DNA of 64,000 bases from Roseivirga spongicola (GCF_001592965.1 NZ_LRPC01000028.1:1116001-1180000), one strand, 5' to 3'; positions 1 to 8,485 are shown, numbered from the stretch's first letter. Made by a program: numbers and translations. Notes: generated by a model from the sequence alone, not told the origin.

Positions 1-2
1 AA

Positions 3-734
3 AGCTGTGGCCTGCAGTACGGTAGAAATCACTATGACTTTGATGAAGGGGTTATGTTCTTCACTTCACCCAATCAGGTGCAGTCTGTGGAACAAACACA
101 AAAACGAAATGAAGTTCAAGGTTGGATGCTTTTCTTTCATCCAGATCTGATTAGAAACACAGATCTAGGCCGGAATATCGATAACTATAGATTCTTCGAT
201 TATGAAGTACATGAGGCACTCCATCTCTCAGAAGCCGAGCAGGCAACTATCACCAATTGCGTAAAACTGATAGAGCAAGAAGTTGGCGAACGAATTGACA
301 ACCATAGCCAAACTGTCATAGCCTCTTCCCTCACCTTGCTTCTGGATCTTTCTCAGCGGTATTATGCTAGACAGTTTAATACGCGTTCGGCACAAAACAA
401 CGATTTACTCAGTCAGTTTCAACAGCTTTTAAATCAATACTATCAGCAAGGTTTATTAAGCGAAAGTGGTGTTCCTAGCATTGACTATTTTGCCGAACGC
501 ATTAATCTTTCGGCTAACTATTTAAGCGATGTTCTAAAGAAAGAAACGGGGCAACATGCAAAAGATCATATCAATAACTTCATTATAGATAAAGCGAAAA
601 TCCTCTTGTTGAGCGAACAACATTCTATCAGCGAAATAGCCTATTCCCTCGGCTTTAATTACCCGCACTACTTCAGCCGACTATTCAAAAGCAAAACCGG
701 AATGACGCCTCAAGCTTATAGGCAGGTGGATTAA
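3..734 (+). CDS. AraC-family transcriptional regulator, 5' end outside window
   Basis: The reading frame is open back to the first bases of the window, so the ATG at 54 is internal and the N-terminus is missing. The visible part begins with the end of a cupin-like sensory domain (CGLQYGRNHYDF) and ends with two helix-turn-helix units of the AraC/XylS type: NLSANYLSDVLKKETG and ISEIAYSLGFNYPHYFSRLFK, followed by the usual TGMTPQAYR ending. Proteins of this type bind DNA and usually activate nearby genes; the effector cannot be read from the sequence. It is followed by a weak hairpin and then by a Crp/Fnr gene on the same strand. Family assignment is firm; target genes are unknown. Confidence 0.9.
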   Translation, partial: SCGLQYGRNHYDFDEGVMFFTSPNQVQSVEQTQKRNEVQGWMLFFHPDLIRNTDLGRNIDNYRFFDYEVHEALHLSEAEQATITNCVKLIEQEVGERIDNHSQTVIASSLTLLLDLSQRYYARQFNTRSAQNNDLLSQFQQLLNQYYQQGLLSESGVPSIDYFAERINLSANYLSDVLKKETGQHAKDHINNFIIDKAKILLLSEQHSISEIAYSLGFNYPHYFSRLFKSKTGMTPQAYRQVD

Positions 735-740
735 TTCAAC

Positions 741-758
741 ACCAAACCCCTTGGTTTT
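741..758 (+). terminator. weak hairpin after the AraC gene
   Basis: ACCAA (741-745) pairs with TTGGT (751-755) around a CCCC-rich loop, followed by a short T run. The stem is only 5 bp, so termination is possible but uncertain. Confidence 0.3.
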
Positions 759-806
759 GCACCATTTCTCTTACACTATTGTTACCCTTGCAAACCAAGC
801 AGATAG

Positions 807-1379
807 GTGAATCACAATAATCAGATTTTTGAGTTCTTCAACAGCAAATTCCCATTCAATCAGGAAGGGCTGACTGAGTTTTCTAAGGCTTTCAAAACCA
901 AAACCTACAAAAAGGGTAGTTTGATTGTAGGCAAAGATGAAACGGAAAATCATCTGAGGTTCGTCAGTCAAGGCATTGTTCGCGAATATTTTGCCCATGA
1001 AGAGCGAGAAATGAACACTCAGTTTTATCTGGAAGGAGAATTTACTACAGACTTTCATTTACTGCTTAACCAAGGTAAAAGGCGTAAGTATCAGGAAAGC
1101 CTTACCGATACAACAATTAAGCAAATGGATAGCGCAACCTTCTACGAGTTTATGGTGCGCTATAAATGTGGGAAAGAGTTTGTAGACGAGATATTCAGCC
1201 AAAATATAATGCTAAGAGAACAAGAAGAGTTCAAGCATTTCAGCCTCACTCCAGATGAACTTTATCTCGATTTGTTAAACACCAAGCCCGAATGGCTACA
1301 GCAAATACCGCTTTACCATATTGCTACTTATTTAAGAATGACACCCGAAACATTGAGTCGTATTCGCAAAAGAAATTGA
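807..1379 (+). CDS. Crp/Fnr-family transcriptional regulator
   Basis: A protein of 190 residues with an N-terminal cyclic-nucleotide-binding-like beta-barrel (about residues 25-120) and a short C-terminal helix-turn-helix ending in LRMTPETLSRIRK, the typical recognition helix of Bacteroidota Crp-like proteins. The start is GTG at 807; no ATG gives a full-length domain. The cAMP phosphate-binding motif is not conserved, so the ligand is unlikely to be cAMP. No Fnr-type cysteine cluster is visible. It lies 53 bp upstream of a metallo-hydrolase gene on the same strand, which may be its target or operon partner (inference). Confidence 0.85.
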   Translation: MNHNNQIFEFFNSKFPFNQEGLTEFSKAFKTKTYKKGSLIVGKDETENHLRFVSQGIVREYFAHEEREMNTQFYLEGEFTTDFHLLLNQGKRRKYQESLTDTTIKQMDSATFYEFMVRYKCGKEFVDEIFSQNIMLREQEEFKHFSLTPDELYLDLLNTKPEWLQQIPLYHIATYLRMTPETLSRIRKRN

Positions 1380-1432
1380 TTTGAATCAAGGCATTTGGCA
1401 AGCCTCGCTTTGAACTTTGCACAAAAAAAGAA

Positions 1433-2197
1433 ATGAAAGTTCATCATCTCAGAAATGCAACCTTAGCCATAGAAACTCAGCGTCAGGTAATTTTGGTAGA
1501 CCCTATGCTGAGTAAAAAGGGAACGAGTGCGCCATTTACACTTTTTAGGTTCAAGCCAAGAAAAAACCCTCTGGTAGACCTACCTGCAAACGCTTTTGAT
1601 ATACTGGAGAAGGTTACGCACTGCCTCATCACCCACCTTCACCCTGACCATATTGACGATGAAGGCGTGGCCTTTTTAAAAGAAAGAAATATTCCTGTGG
1701 TGTGCAGCGCTTTAGATGTAGCCAAACTGAAGAAAAAGGGCCTTAACGTTACAGAAACCCTAGAATATGGAGAAACAAAGCACTATTTGGGTGGAAGCAT
1801 CTCTGGAGTGAAGGCTGTACATGGCTACGGCTTTGTAAAGCACATTGCGGGCAATGTTATGGGCTACCATTTGGCTCTTCCTGATGAAAAATCAATTTAC
1901 ATTAGTTCTGATACCGTTTACACCGAACATGTAGATAAGGCATTAAAACAGTACAAACCAGATATTACTGTTTTGGCTGCAGGTATGGCTCAGCTAGATT
2001 TTGGGAAGCGCTTACTTATGAATAGCGATGACATAGTGATGTTTGTTCAAAACTCTCCCAAGCATGTTTTTGCTAATCATATGGAATCACTCAATCATTG
2101 TCCGAATACAAGAGCAGACCTCAAAAAACTCTTAGAGAAGCATGGGCTTCTGGAAAAAGTAGACATTCCGAACGATGGTGATTTTGTGAGTTATTGA
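1433..2197 (+). CDS. MBL-fold metallo-hydrolase, UlaG-like
   Basis: A 254-residue metallo-beta-lactamase-fold protein. The metal-binding motif THLHPDHIDD is at about residues 68-77, with a later conserved Asp in YISSDTVY and a terminal His in FANHMESLNHC. Length and spacing fit the UlaG-like branch of stand-alone hydrolases (L-ascorbate-6-phosphate lactonase relatives), not true beta-lactamases or RNase J. No signal peptide, so it should be cytoplasmic. Substrate unknown. It probably forms a transcription unit with the preceding Crp/Fnr gene. A short inverted-repeat element lies just downstream. Confidence 0.85.
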   Translation: MKVHHLRNATLAIETQRQVILVDPMLSKKGTSAPFTLFRFKPRKNPLVDLPANAFDILEKVTHCLITHLHPDHIDDEGVAFLKERNIPVVCSALDVAKLKKKGLNVTETLEYGETKHYLGGSISGVKAVHGYGFVKHIAGNVMGYHLALPDEKSIYISSDTVYTEHVDKALKQYKPDITVLAAGMAQLDFGKRLLMNSDDIVMFVQNSPKHVFANHMESLNHCPNTRADLKKLLEKHGLLEKVDIPNDGDFVSY

Positions 2198-2228
2198 GTG
2201 AGTAAATCACTTAGGTGTTTTCAATAAG

Positions 2229-2361
2229 AAGAAGCCGTCTCAAAAATAAGTCGTCATTCGAGGCTCTATCCAGATACCATAGAAGGAAATATCTAAAAGT
2301 CGATAGAGCTTCGCGCTCAAGGTGGGAATGACGAAAACAATAGCTTTTGAGACAGCTTCTT
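2229..2361. repeat. 133-bp inverted-repeat element (MITE-like)
   Basis: The outer arms 2229-2245 and 2345-2361 are inverted copies of each other with 16 of 17 positions matching. Inside them, GTCGTCATTC (from 2250) faces GAATGACGA near the right end as a second nested inverted pair. The element lies between two convergent genes and has no coding capacity. It looks like a short non-autonomous interspersed element; copies elsewhere cannot be checked from this window. Confidence 0.6.
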
Positions 2362-2387
2362 TCAGATTATGTTTATGAGAAATGAGC

Positions 2388-3373
2388 CTATTTTAATGAC
2401 TCAAGGTGCTGGTTAATACTAGCCATGTCAGCATCGGAGATTGATAAATTCATAGCTGCAGCATTAGAAGCTACTTGCTTTTCATTTCTGGCTCCGGCCA
2501 AAGTAACTGTAATTCCTGGCTGGTTCATTGTCCAATTAAGTACTAACTGAGCAAGAGAAGCATTATAGCTATCGGCAATAACCAACAGTTCATTTAGCAC
2601 TTTCTCAATTCGCTCTAAATCGAACTGCTTAAAATACCCGTTTCTGTGATCAGCCTCTTCTAGCTTTCCATCTTTGAAATACTTACCTGTCAATAGGCCT
2701 CTTTCCATTGGGCTGTAAGCAATTAAGCTCATGTCATTAGTCTGAGCAAATGGGACTAAATCAGCTTCAATACCACGTTGCAACATGCTGTAAGAAACTT
2801 GGTTAGAACTCAGTTTAAGAGTTCGTTCCGCTTCCTTCAACTGATCTACACTGTAATTACAAACTCCTGCTGCTCTAATTTTGCCTTGCTCATGTAGGCG
2901 TTCCATGGCCTCCATAGTTTCACTAATAGGCGTGGTAGAATCTGGCCAATGCAATTGCAACAAGTCAATATAGTCCGTGCCTAGTCGCTTCAAACTCTCC
3001 TCTACTTCCTTCACTACATTTTCTTTTGAGGCAAACTTAAAATGGAATAGTTCTTCCCGTTATCCTCAGTATCAAAGAAGTAATCACCCTTTCCGTTATT
3101 ACTTCCATCCCAGACAAGTCCGAACTTGTTCAAGATCTGAATGTCTTCTCTACGCTTATCCGCAATGGCCTTCCCTATCAACTCTTCACTTCTACCCAAG
3201 CCATAAAATGGTGCGGTATCTAAGGTAGAGATACCATTGTCTATGGCTGCGTGAATTGCGTTAATCGAGTCCTTTTCTTCGTTCCCTGCCCACATGGTTC
3301 CTCCAATAGCAAAGGCACCAAAAGCAATAGGCGAAACTTCTATATCTGTATTTCCTAACTTTCTTAAGTTCAT
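2388..3373 (-). pseudogene. aldo/keto reductase, broken by a single-base frameshift
   Basis: Two frames together make one aldo/keto reductase of about 328 residues. The N-terminal part (3373 to about 3055) has the start MNLRKLGNTDIEVSP, the catalytic Asp and Tyr in LDTAPFYGLG and the Lys in LNKFGLVWD. The C-terminal part (to 2388) has the catalytic His in DYIDLLQLHWPD and the NADPH-site region ITVTLAGARNEKQV. The frames join if one A is restored at about 3051-3058 (minus strand GGGAAGAA read as GGGAAAGAA), giving NGKELFHFKFASKEN. All four catalytic residues survive. It is the last gene of the DJ-1/MFS/LLM operon. A true recent mutation or a sequencing error are both possible. Confidence 0.85.
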
Positions 3374-3384
3374 ATTCTAATTGT

Positions 3385-4374
3385 TTAAGCTGGCAGGCAG
3401 TCTGCCATTTGATTTTTAAAATGCGGGAGCACGTGTTCTCCCAACTGTTCCATTGCCTCTTCAATTGGCAATTCTGATTTCCGTAAGTGAATGGCCATGT
3501 GCGAGACCCCAGCTTTCTGATAATCCATCATCAGATCAGCTACTCGATTAATCCCAATCAATCCGCCAAAACGCGCAGGACTAAAAGCCTGGTCTTTGTC
3601 TTTGGTTAAGTTCAGATGAATGGCTGTGATGTATGGCTTTTCTGGCTGGTCGTTATCATAAAGTGCATCTCGCCAGTTGAGCACCACTTCCTTCGCCTGT
3701 TCAACAGGCCTTGGATAGCTAAACCAAGCGTCCATGTTTTGAGCAATCCAATCCATAGACTGCCTAGCTCTACCGGCTAAAACCCACGGCACTTTATGCT
3801 TTGGCTTAGGATAAACTTGATAGTTGGCGTTCAGCGTTTCATAATAAGCCTGAAGGTTATGATCCTCCTTCCAAGCCTCTTTTACGATTTCATAATTTCT
3901 TCTGAAGCGTTCATCCCTATCGTCAAAACTATGACCAAGCACAGGAAACTCCACTGGCCTATCGCCTAAACCAACTCCCATTAAAAACCTACTATCAGAT
4001 AAGTTTTCAATGGTGGCAGCAGCTTTTGCCAACTGTAACGGATTATGGAGCGGCATTACAATAGCCGCAGTTCCTAAAAGAATGTTGTCAGTTACCCCAG
4101 CCAGATAGCCGAGGTAACTTAATGTATCGAAAAGCTGGGCTGCATCACCAAAAGTGGGATCGTACAAAGGTACTTCCCGTACCCAAAGTGTATTGAACCC
4201 CAGCTGATCGGCCAGTTTTGCTCGAACAAATTGCCGGCTCATATCTGGCACACCAAAGGGTCTTCCCTCCTCTTTGCGCTTTCTATCCCCGGCCAAAGAC
4301 CAATCATTATCTAGGGGCATTTCAAGCCCAATGGTCATTCTTCCTGGATGATGGAGCTTACAAATAGTATCCAT
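3385..4374 (-). CDS. LLM-class flavin-dependent oxidoreductase
   Basis: A 329-residue bacterial-luciferase-like monooxygenase. Recognisable pieces are the N-terminal IGLEMPLDNDW, FNTLWVREVPLYDPTFGDAAQLFDTLSYLG, the flavin-site stretch ILLGTAAIVMPLHNPLQLAKAAATIENLS and FLMGVGLGDRPVEFPVLG. It most resembles the group of stand-alone LLM oxidoreductases that use reduced flavin from a separate reductase. Its stop is 11 bp from the downstream aldo/keto reductase start and its start directly follows the MFS stop, so the genes are co-transcribed. Substrate unknown; the context suggests oxidation or detoxification of a small reactive compound. Confidence 0.88.
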   Translation of the reverse strand: MDTICKLHHPGRMTIGLEMPLDNDWSLAGDRKRKEEGRPFGVPDMSRQFVRAKLADQLGFNTLWVREVPLYDPTFGDAAQLFDTLSYLGYLAGVTDNILLGTAAIVMPLHNPLQLAKAAATIENLSDSRFLMGVGLGDRPVEFPVLGHSFDDRDERFRRNYEIVKEAWKEDHNLQAYYETLNANYQVYPKPKHKVPWVLAGRARQSMDWIAQNMDAWFSYPRPVEQAKEVVLNWRDALYDNDQPEKPYITAIHLNLTKDKDQAFSPARFGGLIGINRVADLMMDYQKAGVSHMAIHLRKSELPIEEAMEQLGEHVLPHFKNQMADCLPA

Positions 4375-4375
4375 A

Positions 4376-5577
4376 TCAGCGCTCCCTTCTATGGCTTACC
4401 AGAGTAAGCAAAAACCCGATGAAAACGAGAATAGAGCCTATCCATGGTGTTGCGCCAACTCCTAGAGATGATTCAACAATCTTTCCACCTAAAGCTGCAC
4501 CAATAGCAATACCCACATTAAAGGCGGCTATGTTAAGTGCTGAAGCCACATCTTCTGTTCCTGGGGCATATTTCTCTGCCATTTGCACTATGTACAACTG
4601 CAAAGCTGGCACATTTGAGAAGGCCAGAATACCCATAAAAAACAGTGTTACTACAGCAGCTACTTGGAATGGAGCGGTAAAGTAAAGTACCAACAAGACA
4701 ATGGCTTGCAGAATAAACATCACCATTAAAGCCTTGCTTGGCTTTTTATTGGAGACTTTTCCACCAACTATATTTCCAATGGCTATAGCAATACCATATA
4801 CCAAGAGCAACAAGCTGGTCATACTGGCTGAAAAACCAGTCACTTCTTCCAATAGCGGGGCTAAGTAAGTAAAGGTTACGAAAGTACCACCGTAGCCCAA
4901 AGCTGTAATGGCCAGAACTAATAGTACCGAAGGGCTTTTGATCACCTTCAGTTGATCTACTATTCGCAAGGCTTTCCCTCCCTGAATTGATGCAGGCACC
5001 AAAACGGCACTAGACAAAGCACCTATTATACCTAAAATAGACACACCAATAAAAGTGGCTCTCCACCCAAAATTCTGACCGATGAAAGTCCCTAAAGGCA
5101 CACCAGTAACAATGGCTATGGTTAAACCTGCGAACATAATGGCTATGGCAGAAGCACGTTTATTAGCTGGTACTAAACTAGCCGCAATGGTAGCACCTAT
5201 TGAAAAGTAAACACCATGTGCAAAACCAGTCAGTATCCTGGCCATCACTAACAAGCCGAAGGTTGGAGCAATTGCCGCTAATCCGTTACCCAATATGAAA
5301 AGTAGCATTACCCCTAAAAGCAGCTTTTTCGTGGAATCTTGCTGGTTAACGCTGTAAGAATTGGTGCTCCAACAGCTACGCCAACCGCGTATAAACTCAC
5401 TAAAAGACCCGCTGATGATATCGAAATGGCTAAGTCTTGAGCAACTGTGGGCAGTAAGCCCACAATCACAAACTCCGTAGTTCCTATACCGAAAGCACTG
5501 ATGGTTAATGCCCAAAGTGCTGCCGGCATACTTTTTCTTTTGGCCGTATTGGCCGTCATTGTTGCAGAAGAATCCAT
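4376..5577 (-). pseudogene. MFS transporter (AraJ/drug-efflux type), frameshifted in an A run
   Basis: The N-terminal frame (from 5577) reads MDSSATMTANTAK followed by a first membrane segment typical of sugar-efflux and drug-efflux MFS proteins (FGIGTTEFVIVGLLPTVA), and breaks after SKIPRK. The second frame continues exactly with KLLLGVMLLFILGNGLAA and runs to 4376 with about nine more membrane segments. Adding one A in the A5 run (plus-strand T5 at 5325-5329) restores a protein of about 400 residues, the normal MFS size. The likely role is efflux across the inner membrane. Two bases separate it from the DJ-1 gene and it abuts the LLM gene. The homopolymer position makes an assembly error as likely as a mutation. 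Confidence 0.85.
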
Positions 5578-5579
5578 GC

Positions 5580-6323
5580 TTATTTAGCGTTGATCAATGC
5601 AACAATTTCAGTGGCTACTTTATGCGCTGAAGCAGGGTTTTGACCAGTCACTAATCTACTGTCAACACTTACTTTTTTAGCCCAATCTGCTCCCTTCACA
5701 ATGGTAGCGCCTCTTTCTAAAAGTATGTTTTCTAAGGAGAAAGGCACTACATCTTCTAACTCAACGGCAATCTCTTCTTGGTTGGTGAAAGCGCTCACTT
5801 GCTTACCTTCTACCAAATATTGACCATTGGAAAGTTTGATATTTACCAAACCTGATGGGCCGTGACAAACAGCACCAATAATTCCATTTAACTCGTAAAT
5901 TTCAGCCGCTTTTTTAGCTAAGGCTTCATTGTTCGGGAAGTCCCACATGGTACCATGCCCTCCCGCATAATAAATGACATCGTACTTTTTAGACGCTATC
6001 TCAGCTGGCGTTTTGGTATTATTAATAGATCTTTGGAAGGTTTTATCTTCCCAGTACTTTTTATTCACTTCGTCTTCTAGGTCGAATCCATCTACTGGAG
6101 CTTTACCACCTTCAGGACTCACAAAGTCAATTTTGTAGCCCGCCTTTTCGAACACTTCATAAGCATGAGTGGCTTCACTTAAATAGAAACCTGTGGTTTT
6201 GCCAGTGTTGCCAAGTGCTTCATGACTAGAAAGCACCATCAGTACGTTCACATCTTTTCCTTTTTGAGCCATCATAATGGTAGATGTAAAAAGGAGTGCA
6301 ATAAGTAATTTTAATTTATTCAT
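5580..6323 (-). CDS. exported DJ-1/PfpI-family protein (type 1 glutamine amidotransferase-like)
   Basis: A DJ-1/PfpI superfamily protein of 247 residues from the preferred ATG at 6323; an upstream in-frame ATG at 6350 would put nine charged residues before the signal sequence. MNKLKLLIALLFTSTIMMAQ is a signal peptide, so the protein acts in the periplasm. The nucleophile elbow GAVCHGPSG carries Cys and His (about residues 153-154), and YYAGGHGTMWDF is the matching oxyanion loop; the class resembles Hsp31-type deglycase or protease proteins. First gene of the four-gene operon, behind two Crp-like palindromes. Glyoxal or stress protection is plausible but inferred. Confidence 0.87.
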   Translation of the reverse strand: MNKLKLLIALLFTSTIMMAQKGKDVNVLMVLSSHEALGNTGKTTGFYLSEATHAYEVFEKAGYKIDFVSPEGGKAPVDGFDLEDEVNKKYWEDKTFQRSINNTKTPAEIASKKYDVIYYAGGHGTMWDFPNNEALAKKAAEIYELNGIIGAVCHGPSGLVNIKLSNGQYLVEGKQVSAFTNQEEIAVELEDVVPFSLENILLERGATIVKGADWAKKVSVDSRLVTGQNPASAHKVATEIVALINAK

Positions 6324-6346
6324 GGTTTTTCGTTTTTGTTTCTGAT

Positions 6347-6355
6347 ACAAAAGTC
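6347..6355 (-). promoter_or_regulatory. candidate -7 element of the DJ-1 operon
   Basis: On the minus strand GACTTTTG (6355 to 6348) differs from the Bacteroidota TAnnTTTG consensus at one position and lies about 25 bp before the DJ-1 start. No clean -33 element is seen, so this is tentative. Confidence 0.35.
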
Positions 6356-6402
6356 CATGAATTATGAGCCCTGTGCGAGGAGCTAAATCACAAGAATGAG
6401 GT

Positions 6403-6437
6403 GTGACAAATCACTAGCAAAAAGTGATATACATCAC
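6403..6437. promoter_or_regulatory. two Crp/Fnr-like palindromic operators
   Basis: GTGA-N4-TCAC (6403-6414) and GTGAT-N4-ATCAC (6424-6437, which also reads GTGA-N6-TCAC) lie 10 bp apart in the gap between the Crp/Fnr gene and the DJ-1 operon. The second matches the classical Crp/Fnr half-site spacing. Their distance from the proposed operon promoter, some 60-85 bp upstream, suits an activator. The binding protein is inferred to be the adjacent Crp/Fnr regulator. Confidence 0.5.
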
Positions 6438-6450
6438 ATCAAAAAAGGAA

Positions 6451-7017
6451 CTAAAGTCGACTGAGTGTTTCTCTGCTTACGCCCAAAAAAGAAGCCAACA
6501 AACGTTTAGGAACCCGCTGAATTAAATGAGGCATTTTCTGTAGAATCTCTTCATACCGCTCTTCAGCAGTCTGAGTCAATAGCGACATAATACGCTGCTG
6601 CAGGTTGATATATCCAAGGTTCGATTTGGTTCGAAAAAAGTTGGCCATGGCTGGCACTTGATGGCAAATGGTTTCTCTGTCGTTAAAAGAAAGCGAAAAG
6701 AAAACAGAGTCTTCAAGGCAGTCTACATTCATGGTGGCTTCTCGCTTAAACTGAAAAGCAGGATAGTCGCTTACCCAGTAGTTTTCCATACCAAATTGCA
6801 TAATATGTTCCTTGCCTTTGGCGTCTATGGCGTAAGACTTCACCAAGCCTTTTACTATCCAAAACTCATGGTCTACCTTTTGGCCTTCCTGAACCAAGAA
6901 ATGATGTTTTTTTAACCTTCTAAGATGAAAATGAGATGCTATAAACTCCCATTCCTCTTCGGTTAGTTTAGAGATTTCTTCAATGTGTCTTCTTAGTTGT
7001 AAATGCTCCTGCTCCAC
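6451..7017 (-). CDS. Crp/Fnr-family transcriptional regulator
   Basis: A 188-residue Crp-like protein: N-terminal beta-barrel (HFLVQEGQKVDHEFWIVKGLV, then IMQFGMENYWVSDYPAF) and a C-terminal helix-turn-helix RVPKRLLASFLGVSRETLSRL. It stops almost directly after the recognition helix, as is common in the small Bacteroidota members. There is no cysteine set for an iron-sulfur cluster. It is transcribed in the same direction as the DJ-1/MFS/LLM/AKR operon that starts about 130 bp further on, with two Crp-like palindromes between them, so it is probably the local regulator (inference). Confidence 0.87.
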   Translation of the reverse strand: MEQEHLQLRRHIEEISKLTEEEWEFIASHFHLRRLKKHHFLVQEGQKVDHEFWIVKGLVKSYAIDAKGKEHIMQFGMENYWVSDYPAFQFKREATMNVDCLEDSVFFSLSFNDRETICHQVPAMANFFRTKSNLGYINLQQRIMSLLTQTAEERYEEILQKMPHLIQRVPKRLLASFLGVSRETLSRL

Positions 7018-7107
7018 TTTTTAAGGGTTTGAAAAGGGTCAACAACAAGATAAATCTAAAAATTCAGCTTTGAGAAAATTTTATAACTAACTCTACCTAG
7101 GCGCAGA

Positions 7108-7491
7108 TTACAATACATTCTCCTCAAAAAGCTTTTCAAGCGTTTTGGCCAAGTCTGAGCTGAAACCAGTGTGCGGCCTGCTGGTCTGAATAATAGAGCT
7201 TCGCACAGCGGTAAGCCAACGGAAGCGTGAAGCCAAATCCATATCGGCAATCTGACCTCCTTGAGCTTTTCCCGAACAAATCTTCTCAAAAGACTGTAAG
7301 TTCAGCCTGATCATTTCTACATCAGCTTCAGGGTCTAATGCCAAAAGCTTCTGCTCATTAAGCTGAATTTTGGCACCAATAAAACCACTCTTGGCATCAC
7401 AGAGAATGACCCCTGCATTGATAAACTCTTCTCGCTCCACCCGAGGCACCACCCGGATGATGGCATACTCATATAAGTGCTGTCCTGGCAT
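7108..7491 (-). CDS. DUF3037 protein, partner of the HipA-like kinase
   Basis: A 127-residue protein beginning MPGQHLYEYAIIRVVPRVEREEFINAGVIL, which is the hallmark start of DUF3037. The conserved middle region ALDPEADVEMIRLNLQSFE and the F-x-WLTAVRSSIIQTS block are also present. DUF3037 genes are usually found right after HipA-like kinase genes, as here: the start overlaps the kinase stop by 23 bp. No catalytic residues are known for the family. It may be a partner, inhibitor or substrate of the kinase; function is not established. Confidence 0.85.
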   Translation of the reverse strand: MPGQHLYEYAIIRVVPRVEREEFINAGVILCDAKSGFIGAKIQLNEQKLLALDPEADVEMIRLNLQSFEKICSGKAQGGQIADMDLASRFRWLTAVRSSIIQTSRPHTGFSSDLAKTLEKLFEENVL

Positions 7492-8263
7492 CTTGGGCTT
7501 CTTTAGTGAATTGATCTGAATGTGATAGTCTTAATTTGAGGAAGTTGGCATAAACTGCCCTTGCGTCAGAAGCACGCTCCTCATCGCAAGCAGCAAGCAG
7601 CCACTCATCGGGAATAAGCGCTACCAATGCATCTATCTGCTCTGGTTTAAGCAGTGCCTTTAGCTGCTCGTTTGCTTCGGAAAGTTGAGACGCCTGCTTA
7701 AGCAAAACATGGTTGGCTATGATGGGGAATTTGCCTGTGGCGTTCTTCTCCCAATTAGTCCACGAATGATGAAAAAGGAATGCCGCCCCATGATCGATCA
7801 GCCAAAGTTCCCTATTCCACATCAGCATATTGGTATTTCGAAATGTGCGGTCTACATTGGTAATCAGCATATCTAGCCAGACTATTTTGGAAGCCAACAA
7901 AGTGTCTACTTCCATAGCCAATGCATCGTAATTAATGGAGCCAGAAAGAAAATGGAGTGCCAAATTCAAACCTTGGCTTCCTTTAAGCAAATCTTGAATT
8001 TCTTCATCGCCTTCCGATCTACCAAAAGCCGGATCTAACTCAGCGAAAACCAATTCCGGAACCTTCAAGCCAAGTATTCGGGCAATCTCCCCACCCAAAA
8101 GCTCGGAGATCAAAGCCTTTTCTCGCTGGCCTGCACCTCTAAACTTGAGCACGTATTTAAAGCCATCGTCAGCATCGGCTAGGGCTGGCAATGAACCACC
8201 TTCGCGAAGCGGAAGAATGTATCTGGTAACATTTACCTGACGCAATTGAAGCGTATTTTCCAT
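7469..8263 (-). CDS. HipA-like kinase domain protein (HipA_2 type)
   Basis: A 264-residue protein related to the HipA kinase fold but much shorter than HipA (about 440 residues), lacking the HipA N-terminal subdomain. An N-terminal lobe carries the Lys in FKYVLKFRGAGQ; the catalytic loop is LITNVDRTFRNTNML with Asp and Asn; the metal-binding Asp is in LWLIDHGAAFLFH. No HipB-like antitoxin gene is next to it; the partner is the overlapping DUF3037 gene. It may phosphorylate a protein target; toxin activity has not been shown for this branch as far as the sequence can tell. Confidence 0.85.
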   Translation of the reverse strand: MENTLQLRQVNVTRYILPLREGGSLPALADADDGFKYVLKFRGAGQREKALISELLGGEIARILGLKVPELVFAELDPAFGRSEGDEEIQDLLKGSQGLNLALHFLSGSINYDALAMEVDTLLASKIVWLDMLITNVDRTFRNTNMLMWNRELWLIDHGAAFLFHHSWTNWEKNATGKFPIIANHVLLKQASQLSEANEQLKALLKPEQIDALVALIPDEWLLAACDEERASDARAVYANFLKLRLSHSDQFTKEAQDARTALI

Positions 8264-8436
8264 CGGTTAAACTTTGGGTTGAACTGAAAAATTCAACACC
8301 ACAAATGATTTAATTATTCAAAGATTCAACAAAAGATTCGTTTTGCAAATCAGTCAATAAAACTATGGTTTTAGTTTCTAGCAAGATTAACACACCATCC
8401 CTACCGAATTATCTATTTGCTTTGCCAACCTTTATC

Positions 8437-8451
8437 AGATGCACTGCATCT
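8437..8451. promoter_or_regulatory. perfect 15-bp palindrome upstream of the LRR lipoprotein
   Basis: AGATGCA-C-TGCATCT is a perfect inverted repeat 35 bp before the LRR gene start. The half-site TGCATC also occurs in the inverted repeat at 17884-17907. It may be a protein-binding site; no regulator can be assigned. Confidence 0.35.
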
Positions 8452-8485
8452 TTATTTTGTCAAAACTCAAAACAACGTTCAAAAC

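Noticed and set aside
2388-3373. Two separate reductase genes
   Set aside because: The pieces are complementary halves of one aldo/keto reductase and join with one added base.
4376-5515. A longer N-terminal extension of the MFS protein (Cys/Ser/Arg-rich)
   Set aside because: These residues come from reading the true first helices in the wrong frame upstream of the frameshift.
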